From Candidatus Nitrosotenuis sp. (GTDB taxonomy: Archaea; Thermoproteota; Nitrososphaeria; Nitrososphaerales; Nitrosopumilaceae): DNA of 10,172 bases. Every line of letters starts with the position of its first letter. Position 1 is the first letter of the stretch. The position numbers were made by a program, and so were the translations under genes. The notes under the pieces were generated by a model. That model had not been told where the DNA came from. It saw only the letters and a list, made by a program, of their open reading frames with translations, and searched no databases. Shown one piece after another: positions 1 through 6,681 of the stretch. The DNA is taken from NCBI GenBank assembly GCA_023252015.1, contig JAHEXS010000033.1, positions 1 to 10,172 of the forward strand, read 5' to 3'.

Positions 1-133
1 CCGAATTATGCGATACGTTTACCATTCTGGATATTGCCGATATTATTACTTCACCTCTTCCAGATTCTACTATTATGCTCAAAATATCGTGTATTATTCC
101 AATTTCTGAGCGGTATTGCTGTTTTACTGTCAT
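1..133 (-). CDS. Partial winged-helix DNA-binding regulator (N-terminus only)
   Basis: Forty-four codons stay open from an ATG at 133 to the left edge, so the gene is cut by the window. The peptide begins MTVKQQYRSEIGIIHDILSI and continues with ISAISRMVNVSHNS. A YRSEI-(x)2-I-(x)2-IL opening helix followed by a candidate recognition helix is, from memory, the pattern of a small thaumarchaeal winged-helix regulator family; no longer domain can be confirmed. An in-frame TAA lies just upstream, so this ATG is the natural start. It overlaps the stop of the small upstream ORF by ATGA, which suggests translational coupling. A weak AGGT lies six bases upstream, and a TATA-like element (minus strand, about 158-166) sits about 29 bp away. 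Target genes are unknown. Confidence 0.6.
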   Translation of the reverse strand, partial: MTVKQQYRSEIGIIHDILSIIVESGRGEVIISAISRMVNVSHNS

Positions 134-210
134 GGAATTACCTTAATCTCTCCATCAGAAATATTGGTTCTGATTGATTTTGATTTCAATTCATGACGAA
201 TCTGATTCAT
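130..210 (-). CDS. Small 26-aa ORF overlapping the regulator by ATGA
   Basis: An ATG at 210 opens 26 codons (starting MNQIRHELKSKSIR, ending GEIKVIP) and stops with a TGA whose bases overlap the ATG of the next gene (ATGA). The composition is rich in K, R, I and S and looks coding rather than random, but the ORF is very short. A TATA-like box (minus strand, 238-247) lies about 33 bp upstream. It may be a leader peptide, a small partner of the regulator, or the original N-terminus of that regulator separated by a frameshift. I do not recognise it. Confidence 0.33.
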   Translation of the reverse strand: MNQIRHELKSKSIRTNISDGEIKVIP

Positions 211-499
211 AATACTAATAAGATTTTTGGTGAAACGTAAATTTAATCAAATATTAAAAGCAATCCCTGAGTAGTATCATTTGTCTATATAATACCGATT
301 TAGCTTGTTAATCAGGTAGGAAGTCATTACTAGTTTAAAAAACACACAAAGGTAAGACTGGTTATGATTTTAGGAATCTAGGATAATATGACAATATGTC
401 TTGTCAAATCACCGTCGCTTGGATCTGTTAAACTAATTTCATTGCTCCGCACGCAAATTATGGGAATGTCTTAAAACACTTCTATTGAATTAGGAAAGT
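211..499. other. AT-rich intergenic region
   Basis: This stretch between the leftward regulator pair and the rightward secreted-protein gene has no convincing gene. It holds the minus-strand TATA-like element at 238-247 and a plus-strand TATA-like run near 283-292 with no coding start after it. A 28-codon plus-strand ORF (388-474, MTICLVKSPSLG...) has no family resemblance. I see no tRNA, repeat array or strong hairpin. Confidence 0.5.
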
Positions 500-507
500 C
501 TTATATC
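500..507 (+). promoter_or_regulatory. TATA-like box of the secreted Ig-like protein gene
   Basis: The CTTATATC element is centred about 28 bp before the ATG at 532, the spacing expected for a leaderless archaeal transcript. The upstream in-frame TTG at 514 would be only about 10 bp from the box, so the box argues for the ATG start. Confidence 0.5.
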
Positions 508-531
508 GATTCTTTGCTCATATTTGATCAA

Positions 532-1170
532 ATGAAGGCAGTTTTCTGCATCTGTGTACTTGTTTTTGGAATACTTGTAGCACCGTTTAACGCATTTGCA
601 GAAATGCAGGTACTGCCAACTAACAAGGGAACAGTCAAGGTTGGACTTTCTACAATTCCAGAAAACCCCGCACCTGGCGCAATAAATCTAAAAATTGATT
701 TTTTAAATCCGCAGTCAAGTGCAATCCAAGAACATATTGACTATACCGTTACGGTGACAAAGAACGGAAAAGCAGTATTTGGCCCAATCCCGTTAACTCA
801 CACATCAATTGGAACAGTAACCATTCCAGTTGATCTCAAAGAGAAAGGAGAATACAAAATTATCGTCGATGTTCAAGGAGTATTGTTCCAACCAATTCCA
901 TCTGAAAAGGCTACGTTTAGTTTGATGGTTGGTCAAGATAGTTCTGCAAGCTCAGCACAACCTTCAACCAAATCCTCTACTGCCAAATCTACTGATTCTA
1001 CAAAACCCGTTGAGACAAAACCAACTGTACCTGATAAAAATGCCAACTCTGCCACAGGAAAAATATCTGTAAAAACAGATGCTTCAAAAACAGATTCCAA
1101 AACCAACGCCAAAGCTAAAGCCGACGCCAAAGCTAAAGCAATGAAAATAGTTGCTAAATCTACAAAATAG
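532..1170 (+). CDS. Secreted Ig-like-fold protein with Lys/Ser/Thr/Ala-rich tail
   Basis: The 212-aa product begins with a clear signal peptide: hydrophobic residues 2-18, then small residues to a probable cleavage after AFA at 21-23. Residues about 28-133 alternate hydrophobic and polar residues in beta-rich segments (INLKIDFLNP, YTVTVTKNGKAVFGP, GEYKIIVDVQGVLF), typical of an Ig-like or FixH/YtkA-like extracellular domain. Residues about 136-212 form a low-complexity tail of Ser, Thr, Lys, Asp and Ala, encoded partly by a short direct repeat. No C-terminal membrane helix or sorting motif is visible. The ATG at 532 is preferred over an in-frame TTG at 514 because it starts the signal peptide directly and fits the TATA spacing. 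It is convergent with the proteasome gene, 34 bp away. The function is unknown; a cell-surface or periplasmic role is inferred from the signal peptide. Confidence 0.7.
   Translation: MKAVFCICVLVFGILVAPFNAFAEMQVLPTNKGTVKVGLSTIPENPAPGAINLKIDFLNPQSSAIQEHIDYTVTVTKNGKAVFGPIPLTHTSIGTVTIPVDLKEKGEYKIIVDVQGVLFQPIPSEKATFSLMVGQDSSASSAQPSTKSSTAKSTDSTKPVETKPTVPDKNANSATGKISVKTDASKTDSKTNAKAKADAKAKAMKIVAKSTK
1106..1139 (+). repeat. Two-copy 18-bp-period direct repeat inside the gene tail
   Basis: A 16-bp unit (ACGCCAAAGCTAAAGC) occurs at 1106-1121 and again at 1124-1139, coding for a repeated AKAKAD/AKAKA stretch. It looks like slippage growth of the basic tail. Confidence 0.8.
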
Positions 1171-1204
1171 TCTGAAAAACTCGGAAATTGATTAGGTTCT
1201 AAAA

Positions 1205-1936
1205 TTATGATGATTTTGGATACTTTTCTTTTGCGATTTTGGCGTATTTTTCCACGTCTGCATCCGATATTTTTTCAAGCGTTTTCTCACTGTCTGTGAT
1301 TTTTGCCATCTTGATGTGTTTCGACTCTTCCTTTTGTTCGCCTTTCATGTCGATTGCAGCAATTGCCAGTGCGAACGCATCATCCACTGACATGTCTTCT
1401 TTGTAGTTTTTCTCCAAAAACGAGTTTACCTCTTCAGAGCCTGCACCGATTGCGACTGCCGCATATGCGACAAATGTTCCGCTGGGATCAGTAACGTAGA
1501 TTCTGTTTCCTCGCTGGTCCACTCCTGCAACGATTAGCGCTACTCCGAATGGTCGAACGCCTGAATACTGGGTGTACTGGTGGCACTTGTCTGCTAGGTG
1601 CTTTGCCACTGTTTCAACGTCTACTTGCTCGTCGTAAATGAGCTTGTGACTTTGTGAGAACGTTCGTGCGTCATCCACCTGGGTTCGTGCGTCTGGAATG
1701 TATCCTGCTGCAGCAACTCCGATGTGGTCGTCTACTTGGAATATTTTTTGCGTGATTCCTACTGACTGGAGCTTTCGTGGGATCTCTTCTACTGCCATGA
1801 TGACTCCATCTTTTGCCATTATTCCAATTGCAAGTGTTCCTCGCTTTACTGTCTCAATAGCATACTCTACTTGGTATATCCTTCCGTCCGGCGAATACAT
1901 TGTAGGCGTCATGTCGTAGCCACGTGCGGGCATCAT
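1205..1936 (-). CDS. psmA: Proteasome alpha subunit
   Basis: The 243-aa protein has the full archaeal alpha-subunit layout and normal length. The N-terminal signature is complete: RGYD (5-8), YSPDGR (14-19) and QVEYAIE (22-28), the region forming the gated entry of the 20S barrel. Lys64 in the QKIFQVDD segment aligns with the Thermoplasma lysine (K66) that contacts the C-terminal HbYX motif of the PAN/Cdc48-type activators. GVRPFGVALIVAG and the DPSGTF segment are also typical. Alpha subunits build the outer rings and do not carry the catalytic threonine. Two tandem Met codons (1936 and 1933) are both possible starts. A CTTAAAT box about 29 bp upstream predicts a nearly leaderless transcript. 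It is divergent from the winged-helix regulator at 2060, with a short shared upstream region. Confidence 0.96.
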   Translation of the reverse strand: MMPARGYDMTPTMYSPDGRIYQVEYAIETVKRGTLAIGIMAKDGVIMAVEEIPRKLQSVGITQKIFQVDDHIGVAAAGYIPDARTQVDDARTFSQSHKLIYDEQVDVETVAKHLADKCHQYTQYSGVRPFGVALIVAGVDQRGNRIYVTDPSGTFVAYAAVAIGAGSEEVNSFLEKNYKEDMSVDDAFALAIAAIDMKGEQKEESKHIKMAKITDSEKTLEKISDADVEKYAKIAKEKYPKSS

Positions 1937-1961
1937 AATGACTCAGCTAGCCCCGTTGTCA

Positions 1962-1968
1962 ATTTAAG
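1962..1968 (-). promoter_or_regulatory. TATA-like box of psmA
   Basis: On the minus strand this reads CTTAAAT, centred about 29 bp upstream of the first Met codon, which would place transcription initiation within a few bases of translation initiation. Confidence 0.5.
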
Positions 1969-2030
1969 CGTTAGTTGCATTCCAGCCTCGATTATTTTGG
2001 ATTGAATTTGGAGTTGATTTGGAAATAGTG

Positions 2031-2036
2031 TTTTAT
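2031..2036 (+). promoter_or_regulatory. TATA-like box of the 2060 regulator
   Basis: The TTTTAT element is centred about 27 bp before the ATG at 2060. It overlaps the space needed for the in-frame GTG at 2045, so it supports the downstream ATG as the true start. Confidence 0.4.
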
Positions 2037-2059
2037 GCGATTACGTGATCTTGTGTGAC

Positions 2060-2437
2060 ATGGAACTAGTCGAGATACGTGAACTGGTACGGGAAAGATC
2101 GGCTACGCTCACGCACAAACCTGATCGAGACGCGAGGCGACTTTTGATGTATGTTTTTTCAGGAACGAGAGGCGGCTACACCAGACTGAAAATAATATCT
2201 CTGTTATCTGACAGACCATTTAACACAAACCAGATTGCGTCTGAAATGAGTCTTGACTACAAGGCGATTCAGCACCATCTTACGGTACTGGAGAAAAACA
2301 ACCTAGTCGCCAAAGTCGGGGAAAAATACGGCGCAATATTTCACCTCTCAAACTATCTAGAGACAAACATTCTGGCATTAGATGACGTTGCAACAAAGCT
2401 TGAGCGAAAACTCAACTCAAAAAAGGTCTACCTGTAA
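2060..2437 (+). CDS. ArsR-like winged-helix transcriptional regulator
   Basis: This 125-aa cytoplasmic protein has a clear winged-helix core. RLKIISLLSDRPFNTNQIASEMSL covers helices 1-3, DYKAIQHHLTVLEKNNLVAKV is the recognition helix and following helix, and GEKYGAIFHLSN is the beta wing. The DYKAIQHHL-(x)3-L pattern matches small archaeal ArsR/HTH_20-type regulators. No metal-binding cysteine pair is visible in the core, so metal sensing is not indicated. The C-terminal residues about 95-125 form a helix (ALDDVATKLERKL) likely used for dimerisation. The ATG at 2060 is preferred over the GTG at 2045 because of the TATA spacing. It lies divergent to psmA; whether it controls psmA or only itself cannot be told. 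Confidence 0.83.
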   Translation: MELVEIRELVRERSATLTHKPDRDARRLLMYVFSGTRGGYTRLKIISLLSDRPFNTNQIASEMSLDYKAIQHHLTVLEKNNLVAKVGEKYGAIFHLSNYLETNILALDDVATKLERKLNSKKVYL

Positions 2438-2453
2438 TCTTGCCAAAGATTAG

Positions 2454-2921
2454 CTAGAACTTCCAAAAGGACATTGTCTTGCCGAACATATCTATCCACC
2501 AATGAAGATAGTTATTTCCAATTTTCATGTACTCGATAGACAAATCAGCTTGGATTTTTTTGTAATTTGCATACATGTCCATCCACTCCACAACGTTGTT
2601 TGTTCCACTGTCACATAATTTCCCATACGCATTGATGACTTTTTGATCGAATCCAATCTTGTCAAAATATCGCTTTTGCCAAATATAGCATGTGCCAAAC
2701 GAATTATCGATGGAATGAAGACACTCTGAATGCGTTTGACTATAGGCTTGCAGATAAATTGGCGTCTGGTATTCCATTTTTGTAATCATCCTGTGAACGC
2801 TATCCTTCCATATGTCACAAACAGAAGAATATTCTGCTGCCTGAATTTTGGTTTTAGCGTCAATATCAGCTAAACTCTCCCACTCTGATTTTTTCGCATT
2901 TTTGGTATCGCTTATCTGCAT
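2454..2921 (-). CDS. Helical hypothetical protein, phasin/PhaE-like at best
   Basis: The predicted 155-aa protein begins MQISDTKNAKKSEW. It is almost entirely helical, rich in Tyr, Trp and Met, with four cysteines and no signal peptide or long membrane segment. The C-terminal third (WMDMYANYKKIQADLSIEYM, then YLHWWIDMFGK) has the amphipathic, aromatic-rich look of phasins or the PhaE subunit of class III polyhydroxyalkanoate synthases, but I cannot align a defining motif and no phaC is present, so this is only a hint. A TTG at 2981 with a GAGG five bases upstream would add 20 residues. The ATG at 2921 has a TATA-like run (minus strand, about 2941-2951) at 25 bp. It is convergent with the regulator, 16 bp away. 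Confidence 0.65.
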   Translation of the reverse strand: MQISDTKNAKKSEWESLADIDAKTKIQAAEYSSVCDIWKDSVHRMITKMEYQTPIYLQAYSQTHSECLHSIDNSFGTCYIWQKRYFDKIGFDQKVINAYGKLCDSGTNNVVEWMDMYANYKKIQADLSIEYMKIGNNYLHWWIDMFGKTMSFWKF

Positions 2922-3000
2922 GCTGTGATATGTTCTAGACAATACATAATGACCAGTTTGTGTTTTATGAACAAACCTCAATTTTTCCTCGACAGACTTG

Positions 3001-3295
3001 TTGCACCGTCATTCGATAAAACTAGAAAAAATTTCAAAAGACACCGCACACAGATTTGTCGTTGGTAATGGAGGTGGCAAGGTACTGATTTCCAGTCCAC
3101 AGAATTGGAAAATTATTTTTCCCAAGCGACCTATTGAGCAAAGGCAATGTCACGTGGAAAATTGAATCCGATGTAGCAAAGACAATATGGCCAAGTTTTC
3201 TTGGAAAATACAAACCAATGGTGGATCAAATTGAAATTGCGATTACAACTGGCCCGCCCTTTCTTGCAACTAGAGATCCAACCAGCCGCGCCTGA
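3001..3295 (+). pseudogene. Possible broken gene split over two frames
   Basis: Two plus-strand open frames overlap here. Frame A (3001-3165) encodes LEKISKDTAHRFVVGNGGGK and then VLISSPQNWKIIFPK. Frame B (3089-3295) encodes LSKGNVTWKIESDVAKTIWP and then SFLGKYKPMVDQIEIAITTG. Both read like ordinary protein with codon use resembling the neighbouring genes, and neither has a good start with a promoter. A one-base shift near 3120-3135 would join them. The 3' end lies antisense to the last 70 bases of the PPOX gene. I do not recognise a family. Alternatives are a short real gene starting at the TTG at 3134, or chance open frames. Confidence 0.3.
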
Positions 3296-3594
3296 AGTCC
3301 ATACTTTTTCTTTCGTAGTTTTAGCGCGTTTTCCATTTCATCTTTTTCTGCAAATTTTGCAGTTCCAGAAACCCATTCACCCTTTATCTCGCCCCGAAAC
3401 CCGCACGGCGCAATCTTTACGTTTTGGTTGTTTTGGAGGCGCTTTACTTTGCCAGTCTCTTTTGTAGTGATTACATAGATCGTGCCCTTATCAACAACAA
3501 ACCACACTGGCGTGCAAACCTGCTTTCCGCTCTTTCTGTATGTCTCTAAATTGATGTATTTCTGATCCAAAAGATATGATGTTTTGTCACTCAT
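3226..3594 (-). CDS. PPOX-class, probable F420-dependent oxidoreductase
   Basis: The 122-aa protein matches the split-barrel flavin/F420-binding family related to pyridoxamine 5'-phosphate oxidase, in the Rv2061-like subgroup. The order is the usual one: an N-terminal helix and strand with RKSGKQVCTPVWFVVDKGTI (20-39), then TTKETGKVKRLQNNQNVKIA (43-62) where the basic GKVKRL segment is typical of cofactor phosphate binding, then APCGFRGEIKGEWVSGTA (62-79), and a short C-terminal helix. Members use F420H2 or flavin to reduce small molecules; the substrate here is unknown. Use of F420 is plausible because these archaea make it, but it is an inference. The start is ATG with a TATA-like GATATACT about 32 bp upstream (minus strand, 3622-3629). 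The last 70 bp overlap the antisense frame of the possible pseudogene. Confidence 0.85.
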   Translation of the reverse strand: MSDKTSYLLDQKYINLETYRKSGKQVCTPVWFVVDKGTIYVITTKETGKVKRLQNNQNVKIAPCGFRGEIKGEWVSGTAKFAEKDEMENALKLRKKKYGLQARLVGSLVARKGGPVVIAISI

Positions 3595-3704
3595 TGTAAA
3601 CCATAATTCATGCCTTGTTACAGTATATCGATTTTGCGAATCAAAATATGATCTTCTGGCCTATGCATCATTTTGCTACATCTGAGATGTACTTCGGGGG
3701 CGAG

Positions 3705-3881
3705 TTAAACATCTTTTATTTTTGACTTGACTTTTTGTATTATTTCATCTGGAATCGCAGACATTTTATGCACATCGCTGGCATGTTTGGATATTTTTTG
3801 AAACAACTCCTTTTCGTCTTTAGCTGTAACTGACCACGCACAACCATTTACCACGTCACCACATGCAAATTTTTTTGCCAT
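3705..3881 (-). CDS. DUF1059-type small predicted metal-binding protein
   Basis: This is a 58-aa ORF, too short for most length cut-offs. It starts MAKKFACGDVVNGCAWSVTA and ends IPDEIIQKVKSKIKDV. The arrangement of FACGD, two cysteines seven residues apart (7 and 14) in CGDVVNGC, a W-(x)-V-T-A strand, a DEKEL helix, His33 and His38 in SKHASDVHKM, and a final IPDEI helix is the characteristic pattern of the DUF1059 family, usually described as a small predicted metal-binding protein. The Cys and His residues are the obvious candidate ligands. A CTTAAAT box about 25 bp upstream supports the ATG at 3881. It is separate from the PPOX gene by 110 bp. The biochemical role of the family is not established. 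Confidence 0.85.
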   Translation of the reverse strand: MAKKFACGDVVNGCAWSVTAKDEKELFQKISKHASDVHKMSAIPDEIIQKVKSKIKDV

Positions 3882-3902
3882 GATCTTAATTCGCCTGCTT
3901 TG

Positions 3903-3909
3903 ATTTAAG
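3903..3909 (-). promoter_or_regulatory. TATA-like box of the DUF1059 gene
   Basis: On the minus strand this reads CTTAAAT, centred 25 bp upstream of the ATG at 3881, giving a leaderless transcript. Confidence 0.5.
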
Positions 3910-4073
3910 AATCTCCGAATTTTCCATAAATAAATCGACAGTTTACATGAGGAAAATAGATCGCTAATCCATTAACTTGATGCCGTCCATTTTTTAATCG
4001 GGTCTTGAAAGTAAACACGATCAAGATCCGTGATCAGGTATATCATGAATTACAAAACCCGCGCTTCAACAAA

Positions 4074-4080
4074 CTTAAAT
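4074..4080 (+). promoter_or_regulatory. TATA-like box before the GDH start
   Basis: CTTAAAT is the best TATA match in the region and lies inside the longest possible reading frame of the glutamate dehydrogenase gene, about 34 bp before the TTG at 4111. A second, weaker AT run (3990-3997) is about 50 bp before the in-frame ATG at 4045. Confidence 0.45.
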
Positions 4081-4110
4081 AGAATCCAACTTCAGAAGAT
4101 CACGATAAAT

Positions 4111-5382
4111 TTGATTTCAGCAGATCCTTGGAAGAATGCATTAAAACAACTTGACGATGCTTGCTCAATTCTAAATATTGACAAAAATCTAAGGGACTAC
4201 CTTGCAGAACCAAACAAGGTTCTAAGAGTAAAGATCCCAGTCAAGATGGATAATGGAAAAATCAGAACGTTTGTTGGATTTAGAAGTCAGCACAACAACG
4301 ACAGAGGCCCATACAAAGGAGGTATTCGATACTTTGATCCAGAGGGCGGAGTGGAGTACATGGAAAAGGAGGTCAAGGCGCTTTCGTCTTGGATGACTTG
4401 GAAGTGTGCATTGGTGGATATTCCACTGGGCGGCGGCAAAGGCGGAATCTATCTCAATGCCAAAAAAGAAAAAATCAGCCCAAGCGAACTGGAACGAATC
4501 ACCAGACGATACGCCTACGCGATATCTGAAATCATAGGACCAAAGAAAGACATTCCAGCCCCAGACGTTTACACGACCGGCAAAGAAATGGCACAAATCA
4601 TGGACGTTTACGGAAAACTAAACGGCGATCAGTATGAGCCGGGTGTCATCACAGGAAAACCAATTGCGCTTGGCGGCTCACTCGCAAGAAACGTTGCAAC
4701 AGGTCTTGGATGCGCATACTGTATTCGAGATGCAGCAAAAACAATTGGCCTCAAATTACGGGGCGCAAAAGTGGTGCTGCAAGGATATGGAAACGCGGCA
4801 ACCTATACTGCAGAATATCTTGAAAAGATGGGAGCCAAAGTAATTGGAGTGTCGGATTCAAAGGGTGCTATAATAAATCCAAAAGGAATGGACTCTAAGA
4901 AAGTACTGGAGTTCAAACACAAGACCGGCTCTGTTGTAGGATTTCCTGGCAGCAAAAAAATCAGCACCGAGGAACTACTGACGACAAAATGCGACATCTT
5001 GGTTCCAGCAGCACTTGAAAATCAAATCACTGCAAGCATTGCAAAGAAATTAAGCTGCAAAATAATTGCAGAGGCGGCAAACGGTCCAACGATGCCTGAT
5101 GCAGATCCAATTTTGTACGGCAAAAAAATACTCATGATTCCGGACATTCTTGCAAACTCTGGCGGTGTCTGTATCTCGTACCTTGAATGGGTGCAGAACA
5201 ACATGGGATACTATTGGACATTTGACGAGGTTGCAAAGAAAATGGAAGATCACATCACGCGAGGATTCAGCGATACTTTGGCATTGTCCAAAAAGCACAA
5301 AGTGGACATGAGACGCGCAGCAATGGTTCTGGCAGTAAGTCGAGTTGTTGAAGCATTCAAAGCAAAGGGCCTTTGGCCATAA
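4111..5382 (+). CDS. gdhA: Glutamate dehydrogenase (Glu/Leu/Phe/Val dehydrogenase family)
   Basis: The enzyme interconverts 2-oxoglutarate plus ammonium and glutamate using NAD(P)H, a main entry of ammonia into amino acids. From TTG 4111 it is 423 aa, the normal archaeal length. The N-terminal substrate domain shows YKGGIRY (Lys69), TWKCALVDIPLGGGKGGI with Lys98 and the catalytic Lys110, and the conserved Asp152 in DIPAPDVYTTG. The Rossmann domain begins at VVLQGYGNAATYTAEYL (about 221-237); the third glycine of the usual GxGxxG is Ala, a change often linked to NADPH preference, which is only suggestive. AALENQI and EAANGPT are standard. Starts at GTG 4030 or ATG 4045 would add 22-27 residues (MNYKTRASTNLNRIQL...) unlike the family and spanning a TATA box, so TTG 4111 is preferred. 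A T-rich tract follows the stop. Confidence 0.95.
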   Translation: MISADPWKNALKQLDDACSILNIDKNLRDYLAEPNKVLRVKIPVKMDNGKIRTFVGFRSQHNNDRGPYKGGIRYFDPEGGVEYMEKEVKALSSWMTWKCALVDIPLGGGKGGIYLNAKKEKISPSELERITRRYAYAISEIIGPKKDIPAPDVYTTGKEMAQIMDVYGKLNGDQYEPGVITGKPIALGGSLARNVATGLGCAYCIRDAAKTIGLKLRGAKVVLQGYGNAATYTAEYLEKMGAKVIGVSDSKGAIINPKGMDSKKVLEFKHKTGSVVGFPGSKKISTEELLTTKCDILVPAALENQITASIAKKLSCKIIAEAANGPTMPDADPILYGKKILMIPDILANSGGVCISYLEWVQNNMGYYWTFDEVAKKMEDHITRGFSDTLALSKKHKVDMRRAAMVLAVSRVVEAFKAKGLWP

Positions 5383-5389
5383 AACCCTC

Positions 5390-5400
5390 TTTTTCATTTT
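5390..5400 (+). terminator. T-rich terminator after GDH
   Basis: CTCTTTTTCATTTT-type pyrimidine run begins eight bases after the stop codon, the usual form of archaeal transcription termination; no hairpin is needed or seen. Confidence 0.4.
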
Positions 5401-5406
5401 ATAATA

Positions 5407-5414
5407 CCTAAAAT
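5407..5414 (+). promoter_or_regulatory. TATA-like box of the LEA14/amidotransferase gene
   Basis: CCTAAAAT is centred 28 bp before the GTG at 5439, supporting that start and a leaderless transcript separate from GDH. Confidence 0.4.
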
Positions 5415-5438
5415 TACTCCTAAATTATTCCATGATTT

Positions 5439-6635
5439 GTGGTAAACAAGCACACCATAATTGTACTGGTATCAATAGCTGTAATAGTGTCGTCATTAGG
5501 TTATTCGTCGCTGAATCTGGTTTCTGCAAACGGCCTCAAGTTCAAGTGGGCATCAAAGAGCTTTGACTTTACTTCTGTAATGTATGGCGGAAATCTGGAG
5601 ACCTGCAATAATTCTGATTATCCTGCAAGCTTTGCAAAATACGAATTCACCATATTCTATGACTCAAAACCTCTTGGAAAATTCACATCGTCGGGGATTA
5701 GCATTCCTCCTCATTCCAAGGGAATAGTAAACGGCAAGTTTACTGCAGATGATAGGCAGGTTGCGCAAATATTTTTCTCATTTCTAGACACGGAAATTCA
5801 GGGTACTGATGTTAACCGTGTTGACGCAAACAAGATGCGAGTGACCACATCACTCGATTACACCATAATTGGAGTTGTACCGTTTTCCACTATCCACGAA
5901 TATTCCGGCCAGGAATTTCTTGACATGATGAACGAAAATACCAAATGTAATAAAATGTCCGACATACTTGTTATACAAAACGCAAGACTGGAGGGGCCTG
6001 GAACACTGGGGGAATCATTCCAATCCGACGGATTCCATCTGGATGTAGTTTTTGCAAAAAAGGAAAAAATTCCAGCCCTTGATCATACCGTGGTTCTGGT
6101 ACTTGGCGCACCAGAAAGTGCAAACGACAATCTGGAGTATCTAAAAAATGAAATGTCTCTGATCAGACAGGCATCTGAGAAAAACATTCCAGTACTTGGG
6201 ATTTGCTTAGGCTCGCAACTGATGGCAAAGGCCTTTGGCGCAAACGTATACGCTGGACCTATCAAGGAAATCGGATTCTACGATGACATCCGAGTGGATT
6301 CTGCACCAAAACTCTTTGAGGGAATAAACAGCCCGTTTTCTGTGTTTCACTGGCATGGAGACACGTTTGACATTCCAAAAAACGCAACACGCCTTGCCTA
6401 TTCTGGATTGTACAACCAGGCATTCCATGTGGACTCTGCAGTCGGATTGCAATTTCATCTTGAGGTCACAAAGCAGGACATCACGTCATGGCTTGAAAAC
6501 ACCACAGAAGACCTTTCAAAAATCCCGTACATCGATCCCATTATGATCCAAAACCAAATAGACCAGAATCTGCCGCTGGTCCAAAACAACATGAAACTTT
6601 TTTACCGAAATTTCAAGTCGGCGTTTAGACTTTGA
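5439..6635 (+). CDS. Secreted LEA14-like domain fused in frame to class I glutamine amidotransferase
   Basis: One continuous 398-aa frame contains two unrelated parts. Residues 1-30 are a signal peptide or membrane anchor (long hydrophobic run, cleavage near VSA). Residues about 31-170 form a LEA14/WHy-like extracellular beta domain: CNNSDYPASFAKYEFTIFYD, LGKFTSSGISIPPHSKG, FLDTEIQGTDVNRVDANKM. From Met173 the frame encodes a complete class I glutamine amidotransferase: ILVIQNARLEGPGTLGE at its N-terminus, the nucleophile elbow GICLGSQ with Cys256, and GLQFHLE with His340 and Glu342 completing the triad. Amidotransferases of this GMP-synthase-like group act in the cytoplasm, so export of the whole chain is unlikely. 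The frame is best read as two genes joined by loss of a stop, or as two proteins with an internal start at 5955. GTG 5439 is the only start fitting the TATA box. Confidence 0.8.
   Translation: MVNKHTIIVLVSIAVIVSSLGYSSLNLVSANGLKFKWASKSFDFTSVMYGGNLETCNNSDYPASFAKYEFTIFYDSKPLGKFTSSGISIPPHSKGIVNGKFTADDRQVAQIFFSFLDTEIQGTDVNRVDANKMRVTTSLDYTIIGVVPFSTIHEYSGQEFLDMMNENTKCNKMSDILVIQNARLEGPGTLGESFQSDGFHLDVVFAKKEKIPALDHTVVLVLGAPESANDNLEYLKNEMSLIRQASEKNIPVLGICLGSQLMAKAFGANVYAGPIKEIGFYDDIRVDSAPKLFEGINSPFSVFHWHGDTFDIPKNATRLAYSGLYNQAFHVDSAVGLQFHLEVTKQDITSWLENTTEDLSKIPYIDPIMIQNQIDQNLPLVQNNMKLFYRNFKSAFRL
5955..6635 (+). other. Internal start and stand-alone amidotransferase portion
   Basis: An ATG at 5955 would give a 226-aa amidotransferase, the usual full length for a stand-alone class I domain, starting MSDILVIQNARLEGPG. 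In that numbering the triad is Cys84, His168 and Glu170. Just before the ATG, two tandem TAA codons (5948-5953) lie one frame off the upstream coding frame. No other synthase domain is attached, so the acceptor of the released ammonia is unknown. Its placement between glutamate dehydrogenase and the acyl-CoA synthetase does not define the target. Confidence 0.65.
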
Positions 6636-6645
6636 TCAAAGCAAG

Positions 6646-6654
6646 TTTAATATA
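6646..6654 (+). promoter_or_regulatory. TATA-like box of the acyl-CoA synthetase
   Basis: TTTAATATA is centred about 32 bp before the ATG at 6682. The in-frame TTG at 6655 abuts the box itself and is therefore an unlikely start. Confidence 0.45.
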
Positions 6655-6681
6655 TTGAATATTGAGGGATTCGATCACATT

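Noticed and set aside
388..474. 28-codon plus-strand ORF starting MTICLVKSPSLG
   Set aside because: There is no promoter at the right spacing, no family resemblance, and the length is within chance expectation in this AT-rich stretch.
3201..3467. 88-codon plus-strand ORF over the PPOX gene
   Set aside because: It is Leu/Phe/Pro-rich noise antisense to a recognisable PPOX-family protein.
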